Shown here one piece after another: positions 33,787 through 42,803 of a DNA stretch of 64,000 nt; position 1 is the first letter of the stretch; each line of letters starts with the position of its first letter. The notes under the pieces are model-generated. The model was not told the origin of the DNA, ran no database searches, and worked only from the letters and a program-made list of their open reading frames with translations. The stretch is from the NCBI RefSeq assembly GCF_003259435.1, contig NZ_QLMA01000002.1:434001-498000 (forward strand). The letters run 5' to 3'. A program made the position numbers and the translations under genes. This DNA is from Chitinophaga dinghuensis (GTDB taxonomy: Bacteria; Bacteroidota; Bacteroidia; Chitinophagales; Chitinophagaceae).

Positions 33787-35241
33787 ATGAGATTATCCCG
33801 TTTTACAGGTTGGTCCCTGATTTTATTCTTGTTTGCTAACATATCACAGGCTGTAGCGCAGGATACGTGGAGTTTGCAACGTTGTGTGGATTATGCATTG
33901 CAACATAATATTACCATCAAACAGCAGGACATTCAGCGACGAATGTCTGAGCTGACGCTGAAGCAAAGTAAGCTGAATCGTATTCCATCGTTGAGTGCTG
34001 GATTGCAAGGATCTTTTAACAATGGTCGTAACCCCAGTCCCCAAACGAACGCCTACATCCAGCAATCTTTCTATTCCCTGGGAGGAAGTCTTTCTACCAA
34101 TGTTAATATCTTCAACTGGTTCTCCATGCAGAACCTGGTGTTAGCGAATACCATGGATTATAAGTCCAATATTTTCCTGCTGGAAAAGGCCAGGAATGAT
34201 ATGGCTTTTAATGTGGCTACCGCTTTTCTCCAGATATTACTGAATATTGAACAGGTAAAAGTGAATGAAGTACAGGTGAAGCTGACGAATTCCAATTTAG
34301 GCAACACCCGTAAACTGGTCATTGCCGGATCTGTTCCGGAGAGTAACCAGGCGGACCTGGAAGCGCAATTGGCATCAGACAGTGTGAACTTAGTAACCGC
34401 GCAGAATAATGTGATTACTTCCATTCTCCAAATGAAGGCTTACCTGAATCTCGATTTTGAGATCCCTTTTGAGCCGGAAGTTCCGGAAAATATTTTCTCG
34501 CTGCAGATTGCCCGTCTGGATGAAATGGCCCCTGAGATGGTGTATTCCGCCGCAACTACTACTTATCCACTCCTGAAATCTGATGAACTGAAAATCCATT
34601 CAGCAGAGTATAATTATAAGTCGACAAAAGCCCAACAGTATCCCACTTTAAGCTTGTCAGGTTCGCTGGGATCTACTTTTGCGAATAATATTAAGAGTCT
34701 GGATCTGAGTAAGCCTTATTTAGTGATAGATACCGTGGGTTACGTAGCCAATACCAACCCGGTAGTGCCGGTGCTGAACCAGGGCGTGAAGATACCGGAT
34801 AACGCTTACTACATGACGCCGTTCCATGATCAGATCAGTAACAACTTCCAGCAATATATACAGCTGAATTTGCGTATTCCTATTTTCAACGGATGGCAGG
34901 CGAAAGCAAATACCAAGAAAGCGCAACTGAACCTGGAAAATGCTAAACTGACCCGTGATGCGGATGTACAGAAGCTGCGCCAGGATATTTATACCGCGCA
35001 TGCCAATGCAGTAGCTGCCATGCAGAAATTCAATGCCGCTACCAAAGGGGTAGATGCCGCTCAGAAAGCCTATGATTTTGCTACCAAGCGTTTCAACCTT
35101 GGTTTGATGAATACCATTGATTACATTACAACACAAAGTAAATTGTTCAGGGCCCAAATAGACAAGGTTTCTGCACAGTATGATTATATATTTAAAATGA
35201 AATTACTGGAGTTCTACAGAGACCAGAAAATATCGCTGTAG
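33787..35241 (+). CDS. TolC-family outer membrane efflux protein
   Basis: A 484-residue outer membrane channel subunit. The signal peptide (about 1-25) ends FANISQAVAQ. Two OEP repeats follow, starting with DTWSLQRCVDYALQHNITIK and with long helices such as NDMAFNVATAFLQILLN; the second ends NLGLMNTIDYITTQSKLFRA. I set the start at 33787 because it opens the signal peptide (MRLSRFTGWSLILFLF); an ATG at 33679 is in frame but would put 36 unrelated residues ahead of it. It is 24 nt upstream of a second adaptor gene. Confidence 0.93.
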   Translation: MRLSRFTGWSLILFLFANISQAVAQDTWSLQRCVDYALQHNITIKQQDIQRRMSELTLKQSKLNRIPSLSAGLQGSFNNGRNPSPQTNAYIQQSFYSLGGSLSTNVNIFNWFSMQNLVLANTMDYKSNIFLLEKARNDMAFNVATAFLQILLNIEQVKVNEVQVKLTNSNLGNTRKLVIAGSVPESNQADLEAQLASDSVNLVTAQNNVITSILQMKAYLNLDFEIPFEPEVPENIFSLQIARLDEMAPEMVYSAATTTYPLLKSDELKIHSAEYNYKSTKAQQYPTLSLSGSLGSTFANNIKSLDLSKPYLVIDTVGYVANTNPVVPVLNQGVKIPDNAYYMTPFHDQISNNFQQYIQLNLRIPIFNGWQAKANTKKAQLNLENAKLTRDADVQKLRQDIYTAHANAVAAMQKFNAATKGVDAAQKAYDFATKRFNLGLMNTIDYITTQSKLFRAQIDKVSAQYDYIFKMKLLEFYRDQKISL

Positions 35242-35265
35242 GCTTTTCAGGAAATAAACTGCTTT

Positions 35266-36624
35266 ATGAAGAAAAAGACACTTTATTGGCTCATAGGCAT
35301 TCTAGGTTCACTTATTATTTTGCTGATTATTCTTAAATCAGCTGGCGTTATCGGCAAGGAAGAAGGTATTAAGGTAGCTGTCGACAAGGCAGCACGAAAC
35401 AATATCATCGAAGTGGTGACAGCCAGCGGGAAAATTTATCCCGAGATCGAAGTAAAAGTAAGTTCCGACGTTTCCGGGGAGATCACTGATCTGCAAGTAC
35501 AGGAAGGAGATTCTGTTAAGAAAGGACAAATCGTAGCCCGTATCTATGCAGATATTTACGGTTCCATGGTAGACAAAGCCGCTGCCTCTGTGAGTCAGTC
35601 ACAGGCTCAACTGGCCAATACCACTGCTTCCCTGAATTCCTTTAAAGCCCGTTTGGATCAAAATAAAGCAGCCTTCCAGCGTAATAAAGAACTGCTGGAT
35701 CAAAAAGTTATCTCCCGTTCAGAATTTGAGACTTCCGAGGCCACTTATCTCGCCTCCCTGGCGGATTATAATGCCGCTGTTCAACAAATCAACAGTAGCA
35801 AATTTGGTGTTGCCAGCGCTCAGGCTAACCTGACAGAAGCTAATAAAAATCTTGGTAGAACTACTATTACTGCCCCAATGGGTGGTATTATCTCTCTGCT
35901 CTCTGTGAAAAAAGGGGAAAGAGTAGTAGGAACCGCCCAGATGACTGGTACCGAAATGTTGCGTATCGCTGATATGAACTCCATGGAAGTACAGGTAGAT
36001 GTGGGAGAAAACGATATTCCGAAAGTGAAATACGGCGATACTGCAATCATTGAAGTAGACGCTTACAATAATCGTAAATTCAAAGGTATAGTTACACAGA
36101 TTGCCAGTTCCAGTAAAGGGGCTGCATCTCTTACTTCCGCTTCAAGTTCTGCAGAGCAAGTAACTAACTATATTGTACACATCCGCATTCTTTCCAGCAG
36201 TTACGCTGATTTACTGACCCTCACCAATGGTGGTAAGAAAGTATATCCGTTCCGCCCGGGTATGAGTGCCAGTGTAGATATTCAGACACGTCACGTGAAT
36301 AATATCCTGGCTATTCCTATCAACGCCGTTACCACTCGTGATACAGATAGTACAAAAGGAAGTAAGAAAACAGACGCCGCTGCTGGTAGTAGCAAAACCG
36401 GTACAAACGAAGTAGTGTTCATACTACAGCCAGATAATACCGTGAAAATGATACAGGTAACTACCGGTGTACAGGACGATACAAATATTGAAATCCTCTC
36501 CGGCCTGAAAGAGGGAGAGCAGGTGATAAGCGCGCCTTACAGTGCAGTATCCAGAACGCTTTCCAACGGTAAAAAAGTGAAAGTAGTGCCGAAAACACAG
36601 TTATTCGAAAGCACGCCGAAATAA
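35266..36624 (+). CDS. Second HlyD/MacA-type efflux adaptor subunit
   Basis: A 452-residue MacA-like adaptor. An N-terminal membrane helix (about 4-28, LIGILGSLIILLIIL) is followed by the first lipoyl half (VSSDVSGEITDLQVQEGDSV), a coiled hairpin (about 100-195), the second lipoyl half (TTITAPMGGIISLLSVKKGE) and a membrane-proximal domain ending GLKEGEQVISAPYS. It is in one unit with the TolC gene (24 nt gap) and ends at a clear terminator. Confidence 0.92.
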   Translation: MKKKTLYWLIGILGSLIILLIILKSAGVIGKEEGIKVAVDKAARNNIIEVVTASGKIYPEIEVKVSSDVSGEITDLQVQEGDSVKKGQIVARIYADIYGSMVDKAAASVSQSQAQLANTTASLNSFKARLDQNKAAFQRNKELLDQKVISRSEFETSEATYLASLADYNAAVQQINSSKFGVASAQANLTEANKNLGRTTITAPMGGIISLLSVKKGERVVGTAQMTGTEMLRIADMNSMEVQVDVGENDIPKVKYGDTAIIEVDAYNNRKFKGIVTQIASSSKGAASLTSASSSAEQVTNYIVHIRILSSSYADLLTLTNGGKKVYPFRPGMSASVDIQTRHVNNILAIPINAVTTRDTDSTKGSKKTDAAAGSSKTGTNEVVFILQPDNTVKMIQVTTGVQDDTNIEILSGLKEGEQVISAPYSAVSRTLSNGKKVKVVPKTQLFESTPK

Positions 36625-36641
36625 CATTAAAAAGATATAGT

Positions 36642-36680
36642 AAGAAGCCATCTCTACTAAGTGGAGATGGCTTCTTCGTT
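36642..36680 (+). terminator. Intrinsic terminator of the efflux cluster
   Basis: GAAGCCATCTC (36644-36654) pairs with GAGATGGCTTC (36664-36674) over 11 perfect bp, followed by TTCGTTTT. Confidence 0.85.
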
Positions 36681-36729
36681 TTCAATAGAGGCAATTTCAG
36701 TACATTGCGTAAAAATTCGCCCTGTGAGC

Positions 36730-37752
36730 ATGGAGAAAAGCATAGGAATTATCGGTGGTGGTAGCTGGGCTACTGCACTGGCAAAAATTCTGACAGATAA
36801 CGGTCATCGCATCAATTGGTGGATACGCAGTGAAGATACCATCAGGCATATGCAGTTGCGTCATCATAACAAACATTACCTGACCTCCGTATATTTCGAT
36901 ACAAATCTGCTGGAACTGAGCAGCGACCTGGAATACATTGTGGGCGCCAGCGATGAGCTGGTGTTGTCTGTACCTTCCGCTTTCCTGGAAGATGCATTGC
37001 GTGAATTGCCAGAGAATGCATTTGATAATAAGCATGTTATCTCCGCGATTAAAGGATTGGTGCCTAGTACCAATTCCCTGATCAATGAATACCTGGCTAC
37101 TCGCTTTAACGTATCACTGGACCGATATTTTACGATTACAGGTCCTTGTCATGCAGAGGAAGTGGCGAATGAGAAACTCTCTTACCTAACTTTTTCAGGA
37201 TTGATGCCTGAAAGAACGCAGGCTATCGCAGATAAATTTACCAACAGTAATCTGCAAACCATCGTAAATACAGATGTGATTGGCGTACAGCTGGCGGCAG
37301 TACTGAAAAATATTTACGCTTTGGGTGCTGGTATTGCGCATGGTCTGGAATATGGCGATAACTTCCTGAGCGTATTTATTACGAATTGTTTTAGGGAGAT
37401 GCAACTCTTTCTGGAGCAATACGAAGAACGTAAAGCGGCGGAAGAAGGCGCTATCAGCGCAGTTCACAATTACAGTGCAAGCGCTTACCTGGGAGACCTG
37501 CTGGTAACTTGTTATTCTTTGCACAGTCGTAATCGTACCTTCGGAAATATGATAGGAAAAGGGTATTCCGTGAAGGCTGCACAGCTGGAATTGAATATGA
37601 TTGCCGAAGGATATTATGCGGCTAAATGTTTACATGAGATGAACCGGGAAATTGGCGTGTATATGCCGGTTGCTCAGGCAGTATATGCCATTCTGTGGCA
37701 GCAGCTGCATCCTACAGAAGCCTTTATGGCGCTGGAGAAAGGTTTTATTTAG
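36730..37752 (+). CDS. gpsA: Glycerol-3-phosphate dehydrogenase [NAD(P)+]
   Basis: A 340-residue enzyme that reduces dihydroxyacetone phosphate to sn-glycerol-3-phosphate for phospholipid synthesis. The NAD-binding loop is GIIGGGSWATALAKIL; the family's catalytic Lys is in SAIKGLVP, followed by TGPCHAEEVANE and AVLKNIYALGAGIAHGLEYG. The ATG at 36730 directly precedes the nucleotide-binding strand; an upstream ATG at 36661 would lie inside the preceding terminator. Confidence 0.94.
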   Translation: MEKSIGIIGGGSWATALAKILTDNGHRINWWIRSEDTIRHMQLRHHNKHYLTSVYFDTNLLELSSDLEYIVGASDELVLSVPSAFLEDALRELPENAFDNKHVISAIKGLVPSTNSLINEYLATRFNVSLDRYFTITGPCHAEEVANEKLSYLTFSGLMPERTQAIADKFTNSNLQTIVNTDVIGVQLAAVLKNIYALGAGIAHGLEYGDNFLSVFITNCFREMQLFLEQYEERKAAEEGAISAVHNYSASAYLGDLLVTCYSLHSRNRTFGNMIGKGYSVKAAQLELNMIAEGYYAAKCLHEMNREIGVYMPVAQAVYAILWQQLHPTEAFMALEKGFI

Positions 37753-37774
37753 ACGAAAGATATCTCGTATAAAG

Positions 37775-37808
37775 AAAAGGGGCCTCTATGTACTAGAGAC
37801 CCCTTTTT
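37775..37808 (+). terminator. Intrinsic terminator of gpsA
   Basis: AAAAGGGG and CTCTA (37775-37788) pair with TAGAG and CCCCTTTT across one mismatch, ending in five T. Confidence 0.82.
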
Positions 37809-37890
37809 GTTAGCTATTGTTTTTTAGTTGAATGGGGGGCAAAACAGCCCATGAATGAATGTTGCAATATGCTACACCTGAAGGCAGGTA

Positions 37891-38175
37891 TTAATAGTCG
37901 TCATAATCATCATAAGTATCTTCTCCGACTTTCAATATTGCCCTTACATTTGGGAAATATTGTTTGATAAGCCATACAACTCTGGAGAAGAATAATTCCC
38001 CTAAAACAGGTCCATCATAATACTCGACTTCATTGGTTTCATCAGATATGATATACTCTGTAGGGGTAGTGCTTCCATTTAAGGAAGCCTGAAATCTTCT
38101 TTCCTTTGGTAATTTTCTCAATACCACTTTTGTAGGTATTCCATCCACATTGAATGTACAAGAGATGTTCCGCAT
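37891..38175 (-). CDS. Hypothetical protein with acidic C-terminus
   Basis: A 94-residue protein I do not recognise. It starts MRNISCTFNVDGIPTKVVLR, has a basic centre (KLPKERRF), an aromatic stretch GELFFSRVVWLIKQYFPNV and ends with six Asp and three Tyr in a short tail (DTYDDYDDY). There is no signal peptide or membrane helix. The start codon is ATG and the length suggests a real gene: the frame is clean and no competing frame exists. It stands alone, converging on gpsA. Confidence 0.6.
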   Translation of the reverse strand: MRNISCTFNVDGIPTKVVLRKLPKERRFQASLNGSTTPTEYIISDETNEVEYYDGPVLGELFFSRVVWLIKQYFPNVRAILKVGEDTYDDYDDY

Positions 38176-38651
38176 GTAACACTAGTTTTTGAAGTTAAAC
38201 GGAAGGTTTTCTTTCACTTGATTCTGGTGTTTTCATCTTGATAAAAAAGAATTCTGACTGATGTTTTAGGTTATTCCGCTTTATCAAAATTATCATCGTT
38301 CGGATAAACTTCCCGTATTGTAAATGGATTATTGCTTAAATGATTACAATTGTGTAATTAAATTCCCTTATTCTGCTTCTTTGTATTACGAAGTAAATAA
38401 TTTTGTTTACATAGAACCTTTACTAGATGTTAACGATATTTCGGATTAACTAAACGTTTACAAAAAACTTTACAAGAATGGACAACTAACCCTCAATTCC
38501 TCAGTGTTACCCTACAAGTGTGGAATAATGTCTACAAATAATTGTTTCTCAATATGCTAAATGAGGTGATTTACCGGGCCAACCGGATGGAGTGAAATTT
38601 GAATAACTAAGGCAAGACGGCTGTAATTCAAAAACGAAAATCTTGTGAATC
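38176..38651. other. AT-rich promoter region of the glycosyltransferase/signalling block
   Basis: About 475 nt with no gene. It holds a candidate -7 box (38398-38405) and a short dyad ATTACA-ATTG-TGTAAT at about 38344-38359. No long hairpins were found. Confidence 0.5.
38398..38405 (+). promoter_or_regulatory. Weak candidate -7 box for the glycosyltransferase gene
   Basis: TAATTTTG matches TAnnTTTG; a TTTG lies 14 nt upstream (38380-38383), shorter than the usual spacing. The leader would be about 240 nt. Confidence 0.35.
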
Positions 38652-40925
38652 ATGAACAGAACATTGTTATTTGTTACATCCTTTCCTCCTCGGGAATGCG
38701 GAATCGCCACTTTTTCTCAGGATCTGATAAACGCCATGGAGAAGAGTTTTGCGGGAAAACTGAATATTGAGGTATGTGCGCTACGGGAAGCGGAAAAGCC
38801 CTTCCCAGTACTGGATCAAAAAGTCACCTATACATTGGATCCTTTTGATATAGACGACTGTATTTCCTTTGCGAAAAAGGTCAATAATGATAACAAAATA
38901 GACCTGTTATGCCTGGAACATGAATTCGGCCTGTGGGGAGGCGAATACGGACATAATCTGTTGGGAATGCTCTCCTTGCTGGATAAACCCTTTATCATTC
39001 GTTTTCATACCGTTTTACCTTTCCCCGATCCTAAACGTACCCGCGTAGTGAGCCTTATCAGCGCTCTCGCCGCTAAAGTAATGGTAATGACGAGAGCCTC
39101 CGCCCGACTCCTGGAGGAGGTGTATCATGTGCCAGCTTCGAAAGTGGTTTACATCCCTCATGGTACCCATGCACATATCGTGGATGATGTGGAAGCGCTT
39201 AAAAATCAATATGATGTACAAGGACGAATGGTCCTCAGTACTTTTGGTTTACTCAGCGAAAACAAAGGAATAGAAACGGGCATAATAGCCATGCGGGAGA
39301 TTGCCAACCGTTATCCGGAAGCACTCTATCTCATCCTGGGTAAAACGCATCCGGTAGTAGCAAGTCACCAGGGCGAAAAATATAGAGAACGCCTGGAACA
39401 ACTGGTGCAGGAATACGGCCTGGAGAATAATGTGCGTTTTGTGAATAGCTATCTCTCCCTACATACCTTACTGGATTATCTATCTCTCACCGATATCTAC
39501 TTATTTACATCCAAAGATCCACATCAAGCTGTTAGCGGTACTTTTGTTTACGCTATGAGCGCTGGTTGTGCTATAATCTCCACCAGGTTTGTACAGGCAG
39601 TGGAAATGCTGGATGAAGGATGCGGATGTCTGATCGACTTCAATGACCATGAACAACTGGCGCAATCAGCTATTCAACTGATTGGCAATCCGCAGTTAAG
39701 AGCACAAATGAGTACCTGTGCTATCGAAAAAACAAGAAGTTCTATCTGGGAAAATGTGGCCATTGCACATATGGGCATCATCAGCAGCATCTTTGCAGAA
39801 GATAAACCACTACTACCTAATCTGCCAGCTCCCTACCTAGATCATGTGGACCGCATGACAACAGAATTCGGAATGCTGCAGTTTTCAAAATTTGATAATC
39901 CGGACCCTGAATCCGGTTACACTCTGGATGATAATGCAAGGGCTTTGATCGCCTGCTGCATGTACATGCGGGAAATCCAACCCAGTAATTTTATTTTCTC
40001 GCTATGCCGTAAGTATGTAAGCTTTATCGCCTATTGTCAGCGGCCCTCCGGAAAATTTCTCAACTATGTTGACATAGACGGCACCTTTTCTGCTATGAAT
40101 GAGGAAGTAAGTCTGGAAGACGCCAACGGAAGAGCAGTCTGGGCACTGGGATTTGCCCTGTCCAATTTCCGCTTTCTCCCTTTCGACCTGATTCAGGAAA
40201 TTAATTCCATTTTCAGACGTTGTTTAAAATGGCTGGATAGTTTGGAAGCTCTTCGATCTATGGCATTCGCTATCAAGGGATTATATTTCTACCATCAGTA
40301 TCGCCAAGGTGAACACACAGAAAGCCTGGTACGTACTTTGGCAGGTAAAATCCAGGCAGCCTATGATGTTGAAGCGGACGCCGACTGGAAATGGTATGAA
40401 TCATCCCTGACTTACGGTAATGCAGTGCTGCCCGAAGCAATGATGATGGCCTGGCAAATGACAGGCGATATCCGCTTTCGGAAAACGGCAGAAGAAAGCC
40501 TGGCTTTCCTGTGGAGCAAAACGTATAACCATAATCACATGAGGTTGATCAGTAATAAGTTATGGTATCATCGCGATAGTCCCCAAACGGAGGAAGGCGG
40601 TGAACAACCTATAGAGGTAGCCTATACTATGCTGACACTTCATACATTTTATAATATCACTAAAGATCGTTCCTGCCTGGAAAAATCGAGGCTGGCATTT
40701 AGCTGGTTCCTGGGAAACAACCATCTGAAACAGTTGGTATATAATCCGCTGACTTTCGGATGCTATGATGGCCTGGAAAAGAACAATGTCAATCAGAATC
40801 AGGGCGCAGAATCTACTGTATGCTATCTGATGGCCCGTTTACTCATGGAGGAATGGAATAAGTATAAGTATGTTACATCGAAACAAGACAACAGTATGGA
40901 ACCGGCAAGAATCGGTACCAACTGA
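38652..40925 (+). CDS. Glycosyltransferase family 4 fused to an alpha/alpha-barrel-like domain
   Basis: A 757-residue protein. The N-terminal part (about 1-380) is a GT4/GT-B glycosyltransferase: FVTSFPPRECGIATFSQDL opens it, and the donor site shows LSTFGLLSENKGIETGI, a GKTHPVV strand and a conserved Glu region (AMSAGCAIIST). The C-terminal part (about 395-740) is helical, with SGYTLDDNARALIACC, TYGNAVLPEAMMMAW and NQNQGAESTVCYLMARL, and looks like an (alpha/alpha)6 barrel as found in glycan-processing proteins. The substrate is unknown; such bifunctional proteins act on mannose-type glycans. The 3' end overlaps the next gene by 56 nt. Confidence 0.82.
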   Translation: MNRTLLFVTSFPPRECGIATFSQDLINAMEKSFAGKLNIEVCALREAEKPFPVLDQKVTYTLDPFDIDDCISFAKKVNNDNKIDLLCLEHEFGLWGGEYGHNLLGMLSLLDKPFIIRFHTVLPFPDPKRTRVVSLISALAAKVMVMTRASARLLEEVYHVPASKVVYIPHGTHAHIVDDVEALKNQYDVQGRMVLSTFGLLSENKGIETGIIAMREIANRYPEALYLILGKTHPVVASHQGEKYRERLEQLVQEYGLENNVRFVNSYLSLHTLLDYLSLTDIYLFTSKDPHQAVSGTFVYAMSAGCAIISTRFVQAVEMLDEGCGCLIDFNDHEQLAQSAIQLIGNPQLRAQMSTCAIEKTRSSIWENVAIAHMGIISSIFAEDKPLLPNLPAPYLDHVDRMTTEFGMLQFSKFDNPDPESGYTLDDNARALIACCMYMREIQPSNFIFSLCRKYVSFIAYCQRPSGKFLNYVDIDGTFSAMNEEVSLEDANGRAVWALGFALSNFRFLPFDLIQEINSIFRRCLKWLDSLEALRSMAFAIKGLYFYHQYRQGEHTESLVRTLAGKIQAAYDVEADADWKWYESSLTYGNAVLPEAMMMAWQMTGDIRFRKTAEESLAFLWSKTYNHNHMRLISNKLWYHRDSPQTEEGGEQPIEVAYTMLTLHTFYNITKDRSCLEKSRLAFSWFLGNNHLKQLVYNPLTFGCYDGLEKNNVNQNQGAESTVCYLMARLLMEEWNKYKYVTSKQDNSMEPARIGTN

Positions 40926-41295
40926 GCCGCGGAAAACAGGATCCAATATCCTGATAATAGATGACGAACCTGACATCTGCAGGTTATTGCAATTGAGTCT
41001 TGTACGGCATGGATACGCCGTGAAATATGTCCATGCCCTGAGGGATGGCATGCAATATCTGCAAAGTCACACCCCCGATCTGCTATTCCTGGATATTCAT
41101 CTTCCGGATGGCTCAGGATTGGATGCGCTCCCTGTTATCAGGGAAACATGTCCATCCTTACCTATTATCACCATCAGCGCTTATGACAATGATATAGAGA
41201 AGCAAAGAGCCCTCTCTACAGGAGCTTCTTTCTTCCTCGCTAAACCCTTCAATGTCAGGAGCGTAGACGATTTACTTAACCGGATAAAAAGTTAG
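40870..41295 (+). CDS. Single-domain response regulator (CheY-like)
   Basis: A 141-residue receiver protein: NILIIDDEPDICRLLQLSL, phosphoacceptor in LLFLDIHLPDGSGLDALPV, Thr/Ser region TISAYD and conserved Lys in FFLAKPFN. The only possible start is the ATG at 40870, inside the glycosyltransferase gene in another frame, giving a 56-nt overlap and about 25 residues before the receiver fold. With no output domain it must work through protein contacts. Two sensor kinases and a sigma-54 activator lie within 5 kb. Confidence 0.87.
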   Translation: MLHRNKTTVWNRQESVPTEPRKTGSNILIIDDEPDICRLLQLSLVRHGYAVKYVHALRDGMQYLQSHTPDLLFLDIHLPDGSGLDALPVIRETCPSLPIITISAYDNDIEKQRALSTGASFFLAKPFNVRSVDDLLNRIKS

Positions 41296-41355
41296 TAGTC
41301 CACATTTTAAAGTCGTAATTTTAGTAAGCTGTTCCTTTAATTATTTAAAACCAGT

Positions 41356-42789
41356 ATGAGAAATATTCTGATTATAGATGACGAAATCAACATTTGCACA
41401 TTGCTTAGTAAATTCCTTACTAAGCATGGGTTTGCCGTTGAAACAACGATGACCGGTACTGCAGCGTTGAAAATGATGAAGGAGAAGCGCTTTGACCTGG
41501 TGCTCTGCGATTACCGCCTGAAAGATACAGACGGTGCGCAGTTGCTGCAAGACATTCGTCAGATCAATCCCGAAACCATCGTTATTATTATCACCGGTTA
41601 TACAGATGTACGCGTAGCGGTGGAAATGGTAAAGAATGGGGCCTACGATTATCTCTCAAAACCCTTGTATCCTGATGAAATCCTGACATTGGTTCACAAA
41701 GCATTTGCACACAAAGACGCAGAACAGGAGAGACTCGCCTCCCAGCCGGTGGAATCGGCCAACGAGGAGGAAGCCCGGGAAACCTTGCTGCAACGCAATC
41801 AAAATGATAAAAACGATAAATATGTATACGGCCAGAGCGCCAATTCACAAGAACTGATCCGCCAGATCAAACTGGTGGCGCCTACTGATTACAGCGTGAT
41901 CATTTTTGGAGAAACAGGCACTGGTAAAGAATCTGTAGCCCATCTGATCCATTATCACAGCAAGCGCAATGAACAACCTTTTGTGGCACTTGATTGCGGT
42001 AGTCTCTCAAAGGAGTTAGCTGCCAGCGAATTATTCGGACACGAGAAAGGCTCCTTTACCGGCGCTATCAGCACGAAAATTGGCGCATTCGAACAGGCAC
42101 AAGGCGGTACGCTCTTCCTGGATGAAATTTCCAACCTGTCCTACGATATACAAGTAGCTATGCTACGCGTGCTCCAGGAGAAAGTGATCAGAAGAGTAGG
42201 CAGCCTGAAGGAAATACCCGTTGATGTTCGCATCATCGTGGCATCCAATGAAAAACTTTCAGAGTCTGTTCAAAGAGGAAAATTCCGTGAAGATCTCTTC
42301 CATCGATTCAATGAATTTACCATCTATATTCCGCCACTGCGTGAACGACAAGAAGATTTATCGCTTTTTGTAGAAGCCTTCGTACGCCAGGTAGAAAAAG
42401 AATTGGATAAAACCTGCGGTAAAATATCCCCGGAAGTATGGGAATGTTTCCGCCAGTACAATTGGCCGGGGAATATCCGTGAGCTGAAAAACATTATTCG
42501 CCGCGCATGCCTGCTGACTCCAGAGAAAGAAGATATTACCATGAGCGCTCTGCCATTGGAAATGAAAGAATCTTTCAATCAAATCCTCGACGAAGTGCCC
42601 ATGAATGGAGAACTGACGATTCTTGCCAATGAAAATGACCTGAAAACAGTGGCTTTACAGGCAGAATACAACAAAATCGTAAATGTGCTGAAAGAAGTAA
42701 AGTACAATAAAACCAAAGCGGCTCAGATGTTGAACATCGACCGTAAAACATTATACAATAAACTTCGTCTGCTGAATATTAATTATTGA
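41356..42789 (+). CDS. Sigma-54-dependent response regulator (NtrC family)
   Basis: A 477-residue activator. The receiver domain (about 1-120) has Asp in LVLCDYRLKDTDG. The AAA+ domain (about 155-390) has Walker A FGETGTGKESVAHLI, the sigma-54 contact loop as GSFTGA, Walker B GGTLFLDEISNL and a REDLFHRFNEF Arg-finger stretch. A Fis-type helix-turn-helix closes the protein (NKTKAAQMLNIDRKTLYNKL). It lies 60 nt after the CheY-like gene and converges on a hybrid kinase. Confidence 0.94.
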   Translation: MRNILIIDDEINICTLLSKFLTKHGFAVETTMTGTAALKMMKEKRFDLVLCDYRLKDTDGAQLLQDIRQINPETIVIIITGYTDVRVAVEMVKNGAYDYLSKPLYPDEILTLVHKAFAHKDAEQERLASQPVESANEEEARETLLQRNQNDKNDKYVYGQSANSQELIRQIKLVAPTDYSVIIFGETGTGKESVAHLIHYHSKRNEQPFVALDCGSLSKELAASELFGHEKGSFTGAISTKIGAFEQAQGGTLFLDEISNLSYDIQVAMLRVLQEKVIRRVGSLKEIPVDVRIIVASNEKLSESVQRGKFREDLFHRFNEFTIYIPPLRERQEDLSLFVEAFVRQVEKELDKTCGKISPEVWECFRQYNWPGNIRELKNIIRRACLLTPEKEDITMSALPLEMKESFNQILDEVPMNGELTILANENDLKTVALQAEYNKIVNVLKEVKYNKTKAAQMLNIDRKTLYNKLRLLNINY

Positions 42790-42803
42790 GAGTAGACTAC
42801 TCC

